DNA of 64,000 nucleotides, from contig BSDZ01000016.1 of assembly GCA_030268105.1 (NCBI GenBank), positions 3,231,501 to 3,295,500 on the forward strand, in the 5' to 3' direction. This document shows, piece after piece, positions 43,973 to 55,700 of the stretch (positions are counted from its first letter, which is position 1; each line of letters opens with the position of its first letter). The translations under genes were made by a program, and so were the position numbers. The stretch is from Volvox africanus. Its lineage: Eukaryota > Chlorophyta > Chlorophyceae > Chlamydomonadales > Volvocaceae. Under the pieces are notes generated by a model, which was not told where the DNA came from, made no database searches, and was given only the letters and a program-made list of their open reading frames with translations.

Positions 43973-46900
43973 TCCGTTGCACCTTTGCCAGCATACTGCT
44001 CACGATTTCCAACTTCTTGGCGCGACTTGGGGGCCCCTCTTGACCAGGTGTAAATGCACCAACCCACGGCAGCTTGACCCCTTGTTCCACCATCTTCAGG
44101 ACCCTGGAAGCCGTTCTCCCTATCTTGTGCCCCTCAACCAAAGTGGATTCAAAGTACCTGCGCCAGAGCTGCGCGTGCACCTGTAACTGTCCTGGCTTGA
44201 ACTCATCTGGATTGGGAAGGAGGCCGAGCAGGAGTGCTACAAACTCAGCTTCCGTAGCACCATCCATCGGAATTGGGTCCAGCTGATCTCTGAGCTGCAC
44301 CACCGCCCTTCAGATCTCCTCCTCATACTGCCAAACCTGGTCCGAAGACTGGGGCGCTAGCTCTGCTCCCTGCCTTGGATTCCGCGACGGATTCAGCACT
44401 GCCTTGGCGGTGCTTGGCGATCTGGAGGGACTTGGAGATGGTTCGGGGAGAGGAGCTGCGGAAGCTAAGTGCTGCGAAAGGGGAAGTTGAAGGGGATGAA
44501 GGGGCAGCTGGGGCGGCTTCTTCCGTCCTCCTCACCCCCTCGGCTTTCTCCCTCCTCTCTGCCACAGATGCCCTCACAAAACTTCGTACCATCCGTACTT
44601 CATGTGAATACAGCCCTGGTACTGTTGAGCGCCGACAGCGCTGCCCTGGGAGTTTGGTTGGGCGGTCGGTTGGTAAGGCACAAGGTCCTTACCGGCTATA
44701 CCGTTAGGTAAGTATGGTGAGGCCAGAAGCATGTCCCGTACTCTGTATCTTGTTTCACATCAGGATACGGTGCTGGCTGTGAGGCGGGGAACTAACTGCC
44801 GAATAGACGAGTGGTGGGTGGCCACATGATGATGTAACTCGGTGTGCCCTTGCCACACTTCTCATAAACATTTATTTACACTTTTCAAGTTTTTCGTTGT
44901 TTTGCTGTTTGTCACGATTTCCTGCAAACACAGCTTAACACAGTCACATCCTGCATGCCGTACGTTTTGTGGAAGCGTTTACGGGTTCACGGTTTCTGAC
45001 AGGCACTGTTCCACAGCAGCCGAAACTGCTCCGAAACCGCATTATGCATTTCAAAATGGATCGTTTGCTACTGCAGGCATAGCGCTGGCGGATCGCAAGC
45101 CAGAAGAGACCGCCGTACAAGAGGTGGCGGCGGTCGTTCGGTCGGCGCTTCCCTCCACCGCGCGGAGGCCGTGCGGCTGTGGCAGGCGACGGCCGCCCGT
45201 CTCGCGGAGTGGGTTTCGGAGCTGTCGTACTGTGACATGTTGATACGCTGCGGAGACGCACGTGTGTTTGCGCATGTGTACGAGACACGGTGCGTCACGT
45301 TGGTTTGATACGAAAGTCCCCCTCCTTTCCTCCATCGCCCCTCCAGTCGCCAGCCTCCCGTCGGTTTCCCACTTCTGCAGCTACTTAGGGATTTGTTGCA
45401 GTTGCCGGACCCACGTCGTACCTGTGACCCACGGGTCCGTTGTGTTTGGTCCCTCCCCCTCCCCCTCCCCCCGTGCAGGCGGCCGCCAGCTCCCATTGGC
45501 CCACGGGACCCCCGTTGGGAGGGTGCCGGCATGTCCGTACCGAGACCGCGGCTCCGAGACCTTTTTGCAGTGTACGGCAGACTAAGCACCGGAAGAGTCC
45601 AGAACCTTCTTTCAACGATACGGGTCTGAATCCCAACCATCATCCGGAGAGGATGTTCGAGTGTATTGATGTTGATGAGATTGAGGAGCACGCGTACTGC
45701 TGCCGGTGGTGGTGTAAAGTCTGATAGTACGTAGAAAGCACGTAGCATGTGACGGTACGGTTGACGGTTAGGGCGATTCAGTTAGCAGGTGAACGTTTGC
45801 CGCACACGATGGGGACGATGGCGCTTGCAATGGGCGGCCTTAAAGAGATGCACTCGACTGCTCCGATATCCGGATGCAAGCAATGGCCCCCTGTACGGCA
45901 TCCATTCAAACGAAGAGGCGCAATCAAACAAAGCGGTGATCGCTGTGCCACTAGTAAGCACTGTTATCTGCATTCCCCCACCTTCTCCATTACGGTTGGA
46001 AAAACCACCAGTTGAATGGCCAGAACAGGTCGGCAAGGCAGCCAGGACGAGGATGAGACAAGGAGTAGGAACCAGCGTGCCCCCTGGCCCCCGGCTGGCT
46101 GGGCCTCGGACCAGATGTATAGGTTGTCGTTCATTACGCACATGGGATAGCGACCAGGGCTACAACCGGCGTAAGCACCTACCCATGGACTAGGAAAATT
46201 CTGTTAAGCGATCACTTTGCCTTCGACGTCGCTGGCGAGTTGACGGTTCTAGGCAGGGCGGTATGAGCAACAGCAGCCCTCCGCAGCAGCGAGTAGGGCG
46301 AGTACGGCAATCGCGAGAAGCTCGCAAATGCGGTCATGTTCAGCGGAGAAAGAAGATGCAAAATCCAAGTTGCGTGCGTGTTACATTAACTCGGCCCTTT
46401 CAGATCAACAGTAGATCTGATCCTTTTGATGCAAAAAAGGTTAACTGCTAACGAGCAGTAACGAGATTCCTCCTTAGCAAGCTTCCAACCGGGACGTCCA
46501 AGCTGCTTGAGCGATGAATCATGCAAACGTTTTGAAAATTTATTCATAAGATTAATGGTTTGTAGTCGCACCCTTCACGGTGACTTGGCTTACGACCGCT
46601 CCGACCGCTGAGCCGTAACTCAAATTAAGCAGACGAGTGCCTGCGCTTTCTGCAACCATGAACTCTGTATAACCGGAAACAAAATACATTTAATTTCAAC
46701 AACAGGTTTCATTCAAAAAGTCAAAGAGCGCGTTGAGAGCGATTCTCACTAGCACACATAACTACATCACCCCCTGTCCCATTAGCCTGGATCTTCTGAA
46801 TGCCTCTGAAAAAGTACATCACGACTTGATCGTTGAGGAGCCTTCTATGTGGAGGTAGGGGTCCGCTTCGACCTGGAGTCCTCTCTCCCTCTCTCCCTCT

Positions 46901-47015
46901 TCTCCCTCCTCTCTTTCTCTTTCCCTCTTCCCCTCTTCGCCCACCTCGTCCACCCCCTGGTCTCCGAAACCGCCCGACAACTGCCTCCCCCCGTGCTCTC
47001 CCACCGCACCTTCAG
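43973..47015. other. Unassigned region between the duplication and the NACHT gene
   Basis: A minus-strand frame (44303-43836) has a coding-like stretch (VQLRDQLDPIPMDGATEAEF..., ending in VKLPWVGAFTPGQ) that I cannot assign; a retroelement Gag or DIRS-type protein is only a guess. A plus frame at about 45150-45308 (AEAVRLWQATAARLAEWVSE...) also looks coding but has no start or family. 46870-46990 is a CT-rich tract immediately upstream of the NACHT gene and may be 5' UTR intron. Confidence 0.4.
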
Positions 47016-47042
47016 ATCCGGGTCCCGCCATCCATCGTCCGA

Positions 47043-47559
47043 ATGGACAGACACCCGTGGCGCGACCTGGGCCTGCGGGAACAGAGTGCAGCCCAGGGCA
47101 GCGGGAAGGAGCGCCCCAAAACGAGCCACAAGCCCAGAGGAACCAGTTTAACGCAGAATCTCAGCGGCGGCGGCGGTGGCGGCGGCCGGAGCAAGGGCCG
47201 CCAGAGCGGGGACGGCGACCGTCCAGCCGTGCACAACAGTGGTAGCTCCATTTGCACAGACCCATGGGTCAGTCCGGTGCGGGAGCGGGGTCGCTTAGGT
47301 AACGTGAAGGAGTTGGCGTCAGCATTGTCAGTCGAACGACGGGAGAAGGTATGTCCGTTACGTTTCGGGTGTCCCCGGGTCCCCACCTCCCTCCCGCATC
47401 CCCAGAGAGCATGTCATTTTGGAAACGTAACTGTTCTTTGTCGTACCGCTATCTTGGTCCTGTCGTCTGAGATAACAGCGTGCCGTGTGTTTTGACACTA
47501 CCGTGCCCACTTTCCGTCTACTGTCATCTGTCCTACTTGTCTGCATACCCATCTGCCTC

Positions 47560-47608
<49 letters not shown>

Positions 47609-49665
47609 TCTTTCCCTGCCAAGGAAGACCTCCAACTTCTTCCACTGGACGGGAGCCGCAATGGAACAGAGGAGGCCTGGTGAGCTAGCTCTGTGGGCGT
47701 GCGCTAGGCTGCGGTCGCTGACGGGCGCTAAGCGGCGACATGTGGCGGCGCGGAGGGCGGCGTCCGTCGCTATGCAGTCCGACCCATGGGTCAGTGCAGA
47801 CCAACGTAATGCGTCCAGTATGACTTCAAGGCCACGGTAGGTGAATAGTACTCCCCGACTGGAATATAAAAGCTTGTCTATTCGTACTTGTCCTCGTACT
47901 TGTCCTCGTACGGCATGTACCATCAGGTTCTGGGCATCAAAAACTCCAGGAATAGTGGCACCAGCAACTTCGTATGTAAGGTTCAAGTTGCCAGCTCTTG
48001 AAAGAGTGAAAATAGATTGATGCCAATAGTTCTTGTCTATTTGCACGATATCGCGGCAGCACAAATAAAATCGAATGAGCTTTTAATGTGTGTTGATGAT
48101 GTGGTCCCACAACGTCCTCCCTGTCTGACACCAACGGCAACGGGTTCCTGGACCCGTTCTTCCGCCCACCCAGACACCCGGAGCTTTCACTATATTATAA
48201 CTTCTTCGCGTCATAATTGGGGAATGTTAATAGATATAATGGGACCTCTGCTAATATAGGGTTGGCAAGCGTTGGCTGTACGATACCCGATTTCGCGCTG
48301 TCAAACCTTGATGATGGCAAACTCGCTAGCTCTTGTTCGACAAAGTTATCATTTTGTTTTCTAATAAATTTACTTGATTGATATATGCAAATGCGATAGT
48401 TTCGGTGTTATTGTGCCCTTGCCGTTTTCTACAGCAATTTGCTTTGATTTTGCAAACGACTCAACTTATTTTTGTTGTGAATAAATCTGATAAGTTCGAT
48501 GTGTTCTCGAGCTTGTCATCGGCTAGGCCCTTCACCGAGAAGTAGGAACATTGGAAAAATGCCCAGCTTTGCTTCTCATCGCTAGTTGAAATCTTGTGAC
48601 CTCTAGGATCACAGAGCTGGGAGGATAGCATGTCGAGGTAAGCTTCTTGCTCCAGCAGTCGATGTCCGGACATGCAACCTTACATCCGGGGCTTTGCGGT
48701 CCTCGTCCTCTTCTCCACATTACGAGGGCAGAATTCATATTTTTGATCTGAATAAGTTACAAAACGACTTTAGTTTTACCCGCATGAATGGTCAAGTTTC
48801 CGCAGCTGTATCGCAACGCACGGAAACGACCAGGGAAGTGCACAGAACCTCAGAACAATAAGAACACACAAACAGCAAGTCTCATACGCTTTGAAGGTTA
48901 CAGCGTACCACTATTGCGAGAAACCGCCCGGTAAGGGTATCTCATCGTCATCCTACCCGTCACCATACTAATACTCAGCCCCTAGCGCGTTATGTCCATC
49001 GACATAATAGCAGTTAAACAAATAAATTATTTACCATCGCCTTTCTCGCTATCTGGTCTGCATGTCCTGCTGAGCTCCTATCGCCTTTACGTTCAAAAAT
49101 CAACCTCATCTCTTTCCCGGGTCCCCAGGGTCGGCGGAGCCAGCCGGCCAGTGACGCTACGACCCAACACGCAATGGTTTAATCCGGATGAATTTGAAGA
49201 GTCTTTGTACGCACCGCAAAATGACGTTCCGTTCGGGAGGATGGGCGGTGCTGGCGGCGGAGGGGCTCGTGGAGACGGCGGTCTCGCAGGAGGCGGCGGC
49301 GGCCACGCCGGCCGGGGCGGCTTCGTGTCCTCCCTTAGCGGCGCTGGCCGGGGTGCTGGCGCTGCGGGTCGGGGACGGGGCGGTCCCACTGGCGGGAGGA
49401 CGGGACCCCTGGTAGGTCCCATTGATTGGATAGTTGGGCCGGGAGGCCGAGGGAGGGGCTGGGAGGGATCCGCTTTTGTGGTGGCCAGGTCTTTCACTTC
49501 CTCAACCAAATCATACACATACACATACACACAAACGCGCGAAAAGGGAAATCAGTGTATGTGGCACTAAGTGGGAACGACGATGGAGCTTTCCATACTG
49601 TGGTGGTCTTCCATTCGGCTGTAATTAGCGGAACTCTCCCTCCCCGTGTCAAGTACCCGACAAGC

Positions 49666-49700
<35 letters not shown>

Positions 49701-52700
49701 CGCAGGTTGGCGGCTCCCGGTATGAAACGTTAGGCTCCGCTGATGTGCACGGTAGTAATTACCTGCTGGGCGGTGGCGGCGGCAGCGACGCCGATATCCG
49801 CGGGCGAGGCAACATGAACGGCATTGTCGGCGGAGGCGGAGGCAACGCTGTCGACATTCTAGCGCGCAGCAGCCTTGGCGGCAGCGTCAGCGGCGGCGCC
49901 GACATCCTCGGCCATACCAGCGGTGGTGGCGGCGTCGGCAGCATCGGTGGCAGCGGCGTTCTGCCACTGGGACGAGCGCCGTCGTTTGGTCGTTTGGCCA
50001 CATTGCCACCTGCGCTTAAGCTAAGCAGCAGTGGGGAGGTTCTGGAGCTGGAGCCCGTGGACAGACAGGGTGCTGGCGGGGGGGCCGTCTTGCGTCGAGT
50101 GGGCAGTGGCCTGCTGGCGGGGGGACCGCTGCCGGGACCCGTGGGTCCGCTGGGGGCGCTGAAGGGCCCGCCGCCACCGTCGCAGATTCCTGACCGTCCG
50201 GGATCTATCACCACGACCATGACCCAGACGGACGGCGAGGGTGAGCAATGGAGAGGGAAGGGGGCAGGAGGGGAGAGGTTGATCGGGTAGAGAAGAAGAG
50301 GGATTGCAAGGGAAAGTCAGAGAGGGAAAGCCTCAGCGACGGAGAGAAAGATAGAGAGGGAGGGAAGGGCGGAAAGAAAGGGAGAGAGAGGTACAACGCT
50401 GGCGCAGGCGCCGCTCCATTGCAGCTGCTGGTGCTGGTGCGGCTAAGCGCTACTCCCATTCCATCCCTGCCCTTCCCTTTCCCTACCCCATATCGTCGTG
50501 CTCTACCCATCCCCTTTCCAACTGGCTTGTGACTGCGCCGTACCCCAGGTCGTACAATCGTCACAAAGACAGTCGTCACCCGGACCCACTCCGGCCGCAT
50601 TCGAACGGAGGTCACGACCACCACTTCAGGACCCGCGCACCTCATCAACGGCGGCGGAGGCGGAGGCGAAGGCGGCGGAGCGTTGGGGCCACTGGATGAG
50701 CCGCCGCCGATGTCGCCGGGCGTGCGACTCGCTCAGGGCTCCGGTCTGCGTGCCGCACGTAGCGGCGGCAGCGCGCAGACCTCCCCAGACGCCGTGAAGG
50801 CTGCGGCGTCGCAGGTAGGACGACTTTCAGGCATGACGCCAGCGGCCGCAGCGTCATCCCCGGTACGCGGCGCTGCCAGTAGCGGCAGCGGAACCGACGG
50901 CGCCGCGCTGCAGTCGCCTCGGCGGCCGAGTATTACAGATGGCCTAGGCGGCGGCCAGGTCAGCGTGCCGCCGCCGCCGCCGGGGCGGCGGCCCAGCCAA
51001 ACGGGCATGCTGGCGGGACCACCAGTTCGGCCCGTCAGTGGCGGAAGATCGGCGTCAGTGTCAGCGGCGGCGCCGGGGCAGTTGCATGCTCCCGGGACTG
51101 GGCCTTCCGCAAACTTGCGAAGCACGTGGGGGGGAGCAACCGCAGCTGGCGGGGGTATGAATGCCGCCCCCGTAGCCGCGGGGAGCGCCGTTGCTGCCGC
51201 CAGGATGACGTCACCAGCTAGATTACCTGTGGGCGTGAAGCCTGCCGCCGCTGGTGGTGGCGGGGTCGCCGGCGCCGCCGCCGCCGCCACTGCTGGATCC
51301 GGCAGGGCCCCCAGCGCCGGACGACTCCGGATGTCCCCGGCCTTCGCGGCGGCCCACAGCCTCGGATCTGGTGCTGCCGCCGGTGGCGGCGGTGGTGGTA
51401 TCGGTAGCAACGGTGGTGACGGATCAAAGTCTGCCGGCCAGGAAGAGGTCTTCATGTTCGGCTCCGGCGGTGGCGGCATGGGTCTGGCGCAGCGACCATC
51501 TTCGGGACGGTACGGCAACACGGCCGCCGGGCAGTTGTCGCCGCCGTCGTCGCCCGAACCGGATACTTGGAGCCCGGCAGCGGCGACGCGGCTACAGCCG
51601 CTGTCTGGCGGCGGTGGGCGCAGTGCCGCCGCTGCCGCAGCGGAAATGTATGGCGCCACGCCGTACCATTTGCACGACGAAGATGCCACGCTATCCCATC
51701 TCCACGATGATCCGACCGGCCCGCACCCGCAAGCGCTCCTCCGTACGTCCGTGGCTTCGCCGGTACCCGGCCCCAGGCCGAGCAGAGCGGTGCGTTCGCC
51801 ATCGACGGCGGGTTTGACGCCGATGGCGCCCCCGGAGGCGTTGGCGGCGGCGGCCCGCCGGGGTCCCGTGCCGTCACCACCGGCAGCGAAGCCAGCTGGC
51901 ACGATGGCCAGACCAGCGCCGCCAGTTGCAGCCCCGCCGCCATCATCGCCACCAGTGGGGCTGTCTCCGAAGGCTGCAGCCACTGTCACCGCTGCCGCTG
52001 CTGCTGCTGCTGCTGTCGGCGGCGTCAGCGGCGGCGGCGGCGGTGACACCACACCAGTAAGGACGCCTCAGCCACCTGCATCACCCAAGGTAAGTCCCGG
52101 CAGCTGCCTCTTCAACCGGTATTTTTTTATCGAATTGTGAAACGATATGCCACGTGGCACACCAGCAGCTGCAGCTTGGGGTGTTCAAGTTACCGGCCAT
52201 AGCTAGTTTGCCGTACCCTGCCGCTGCAAGTGCCAAATGCTAGTTGCCGGATGGGTGGGGTCGCTCGGCCCTAATCACCGCCGCCCGCCGACGTCTTAAG
52301 GTCTGGGTCCTTCCATCTGACGGAAGATTTATCTAACCGGCCATTGTGGTGGATTCTGGATTGCTTCTGCCGCCGTTGCATTGCCTGTTGCTACAGCCGC
52401 CACCGTCGCGCTCCAGTGATGGCGGCGACGAAAGCGCCTCCCGCATCCGCCAGAGCATAGGCAAGGTAAGAAAGCGTCGATAGAATGTACGGAAGTGAAG
52501 ACGGGCCTAACTAAGATTTTGTTATTAAGTTGGGGCTCGAGTGCGGTTTAGGGAGTCTTAGGGGGCCCTTATGGAGGGAGAGTTTGGTTTCGGAGGGAAG
52601 GGGAACTGCACGCAGCAGATGAGGGACATGGTATTTCACCTCTGGTGGCCCGCGCAATACAACCGACTTCCAACCGTTTCTAATAAATCCTGTGGCCCTG

Positions 52701-55700
52701 TCCACTCGCTCTTTCAATTAGGCGGTGTTTGCCGCCAAGATGATGGGCGCGAGGCGGAACGCGGGTCAGTGTGCGGTCTCACTCGCTTTTCTTCGCCGCT
52801 TCCGAGCGCGATTCGTGAAGGAGCGGACGGACGCCGCAACCTTGTCTACGAGTCAGGTGGGACCAGGGGGGTTAGCTCCGTACATCCGTCCTTCTCCGCA
52901 ACACATACACACATAATCCCGATCCCCTCCTCCCCCAGCTCCTGGGTTCCCCTCATCCCCTCTTCCGCTGTTCTGGATCAAGATCTGGATCTGGATCTCT
53001 TTTGACATTATTATTTGGTTTTCAAAAAGTGGTTTATTTCATCTTTTTGACCGCCCAACCTGGATGCGCCCAACCAGGTGGTCCAGGAGGTCATTAAACC
53101 AATGACGGCCTCCTCCGCGTGCCGCCTCACGGATCTCAACATGAACGATCTGGTTTCGGAGGCGGACATAGGGCCCCCGGACTACTTCATCAGCCACGCC
53201 TGGTCTATGCCCTTTCTGCAGCTGCTGGACTGCTTCTTCAACCACCTGCAGGTCTCGATGGGGGACGACCCTGGTTAACAAGGGGAGGGGGAGGAGGGAG
53301 GGAGAGCGCCAGGCGGAGAGGGGGGAAGGGATGAAGGGTTGGTACTTGCATAGCAGGGAAGGGTGTTGGGGGGTGCTGGTTGGGGGGTGTTGGGGGAGTA
53401 GATGCAGAAAGGCGTATGGTTAGGCGGCCTGGCTGGGGCGGCATGTGATGGTTCAGATGGGATGAGGCGAGACTGAACGCTTTTTCCAGATACACCTTTT
53501 CCCTGCTCCTCCCTTCCTCCCTCCCAATCCCTCTCGCCCTATCCCTCCCTCCTCCAGGGCGCCCTGGACTCCACCCGTGTGTGGCTCGATATCTTCGCCG
53601 TCAACCAGCACCCCGGCGCGGAGCAGAAGGACGTGAGGGGCCCTGTGTGCGCGCGTGTGTGCGGGGCCTGGCTGCTGGGGGGCCCGGAATAATGACGGGG
53701 TTCCACGCGGGGCGGGAGGAGCCGGCGGGTGGGGGCGGAAACAGGGAAATTGAAGAGGCGCGGAGTTTGGGAAATCCAAGCAAACCATTATCAGGCCACA
53801 TAACAGTGTTCATCAGTTAGTTGGTTATGAAGGTGGTTGACTACGTCCGTCTTTTCCGTTTTTCCTCGTAGGATTTGGAGAACCTGCGCACCGCTATTGC
53901 GCTGAGTCAGGCAACCCTGGTGTGTTTGGATGCCCGGGGAACCCCCCTGGAGCGCGTGTGGTGTCTGTACGAATTCGACAACACTTTGGCACTCAAAGTG
54001 GGTCTTCTAAGACTTAGAAGATTTAGGGTTCTAACGGAATTTGGGTGAAAGCTTCCGGAATACGGTTGCGGGTTAGCGCGTACAATCCCAAACTGCTGTT
54101 GCTGTCGCAGCTGTTTACTTATATCCCCAACAAACGATTAAGATCCCCCTGAATCTGAATCTGAATCTGAATCTGAATCTGGATCATCTGGATTTATAAT
54201 TCTGCATACATTTATCACGGAGGCGCTCCCCCGCCTGCAAACCCCACCCCCAATGAAGGGCGCCGACGCGCTGGTGCTGTTGACGCCGGGATTCAGCACA
54301 CGGGAGATCGCATCCATCTTCAGGTACGGCGTCATACACAAGAATGTTTAGCAGCTCACTTTGTCCCCTCCAGTCATCCCTCTACCAAAAGGGGGAGAGG
54401 TATAGTGTTTCCGTCAAAAGACTCTTAGGGGGATTTAGTACCGAATCAGTACGGCATCTAAACTTTGCTTTGCCTTGTCCACCTCTTACCCGGTCCTTCT
54501 CGTCGACCAGGTCGATAGACGTGGACGCTGCGAAGGCCACCGTTTTGTCCGACAAGCACATGATTTTGGACGATATTCGAGCGAAGCACGGTTCCACCGA
54601 GGTACGGCACAAATTCTCGTACGGAATCCTTGACTTTCTTAGCCTTTTTTTCATTTGGCTTTTCAAATATCCAGTAAACAATTTTATCGGAAGCAGTGCC
54701 CAGGCTCTGTCGCTCTTGCTCGCCTTCCCCCAACGCGCCCCATTAGCTGTGCGGGTATGCACTGGTTGTACGGGGTTTTGGTTTTCACTGCCCTCATTGT
54801 CACTTTCCTTCACCTCCCCCCCCCACCCGTGGTACGTGATTGCAATCTTCAGCGGCAGCACCAGGACTACTGTTACCCCCTCCCCCCCCTTCTCGACATC
54901 CTTTCCCGGCCCCAGGCCTTCAACACCCAGCTGAAGCTCCGGTTCCTGCTGGACCCCCTGGACGCCAAACCCGACATGATGGCGCTGGCGGCGAGGGCGG
55001 GGACGGACGCGGCGCAGTGGAACCTACGCCCCGTGGCGGAGTGGCTGGCGTCTCCACAAGGGCCCCAGGTGGCGGTGCTGACGGCGGCGCCGGGAACAGG
55101 TGGAGGAGAGGGGGAGAGGGAGAGAGAGGGAGAGAAAGAGGTGTGGACGGCGGGTGAAGGTTGTTGAAAAGTGGGGCTTAGGGGATTGAGAGGGTTTAGG
55201 AAAAAAGGGCCTTTGGCGGTCCAGCGGCTCGCCTCTTTCCAGGCCCACTCTCCCCCCCCTTCGTGCCACCAGGCAAGTCGACGATCACGGCGGTTCTCTG
55301 TTTGGGACCGGAAGCGGCGGCGGAGGTGGCAGCGGCGGCGGCGGCGGGCCGCAAGCCGGAGCGGCCCTCCACCGCCGCCACGGGCGGGCGCCGCCGCTCC
55401 AGCACCCCAGGCATGTCGGGGCGGCGAATCAGCACCACCGGCGGCGGTGCTGGCGGTGGCGGCGTGACGGTCCACGCTTTCCACTTTTGCAAGTATAGCG
55501 ATGCACGGCGGCAGGTACGACAAGGCCAGATGCGCCGTCCTTGCACCATCCATGGGGGATGTCGGCATCCCCCAGCACCCTCCATCCAACCACCAACGAA
55601 CCTAGAACCCCTGGAGCCCTCCTTTTCCCACCCTCCCCCTACTCCCACGAGGGCCGACAAAGCCCCCACACGGTTCCGCCAGCACTCCCCCCGTTTCCCC

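Larger units (their letters stand above)
47043..52856 (+). other. N-terminal disordered region of the receptor (exons 1-7)
   Basis: Residues 1-975 are dominated by Gly, Ala, Pro, Ser and Arg runs with no folded domain recognised, apart from short conserved-looking islands (TQWFNPDEFEESLYAPQNDVP; TIVTKTVVTRTHSGRIRTEV; ESASRIRQSIGKAVFAAKMM). Such long low-complexity tracts are common in volvocine proteins. The last 45 residues (exon 7) are basic and helical and lead into the TIR-like domain. Confidence 0.75.

Noticed and set aside
47521..47688. Cys/Leu-rich ORFs over (CTGT)n
   Set aside because: Pure microsatellite translation within an intron.
49646..49705. Thr/His repeat N-terminus in the exon 4 frame
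   Set aside because: Encoded by the (CA)n tract before the acceptor; not part of the exon.
50733..52052. 439-codon minus-strand open frame
   Set aside because: Antisense to the Gly/Ala/Pro-rich exon 5 of the receptor; GC-rich composition removes stops. The plus strand has matching splice phases.
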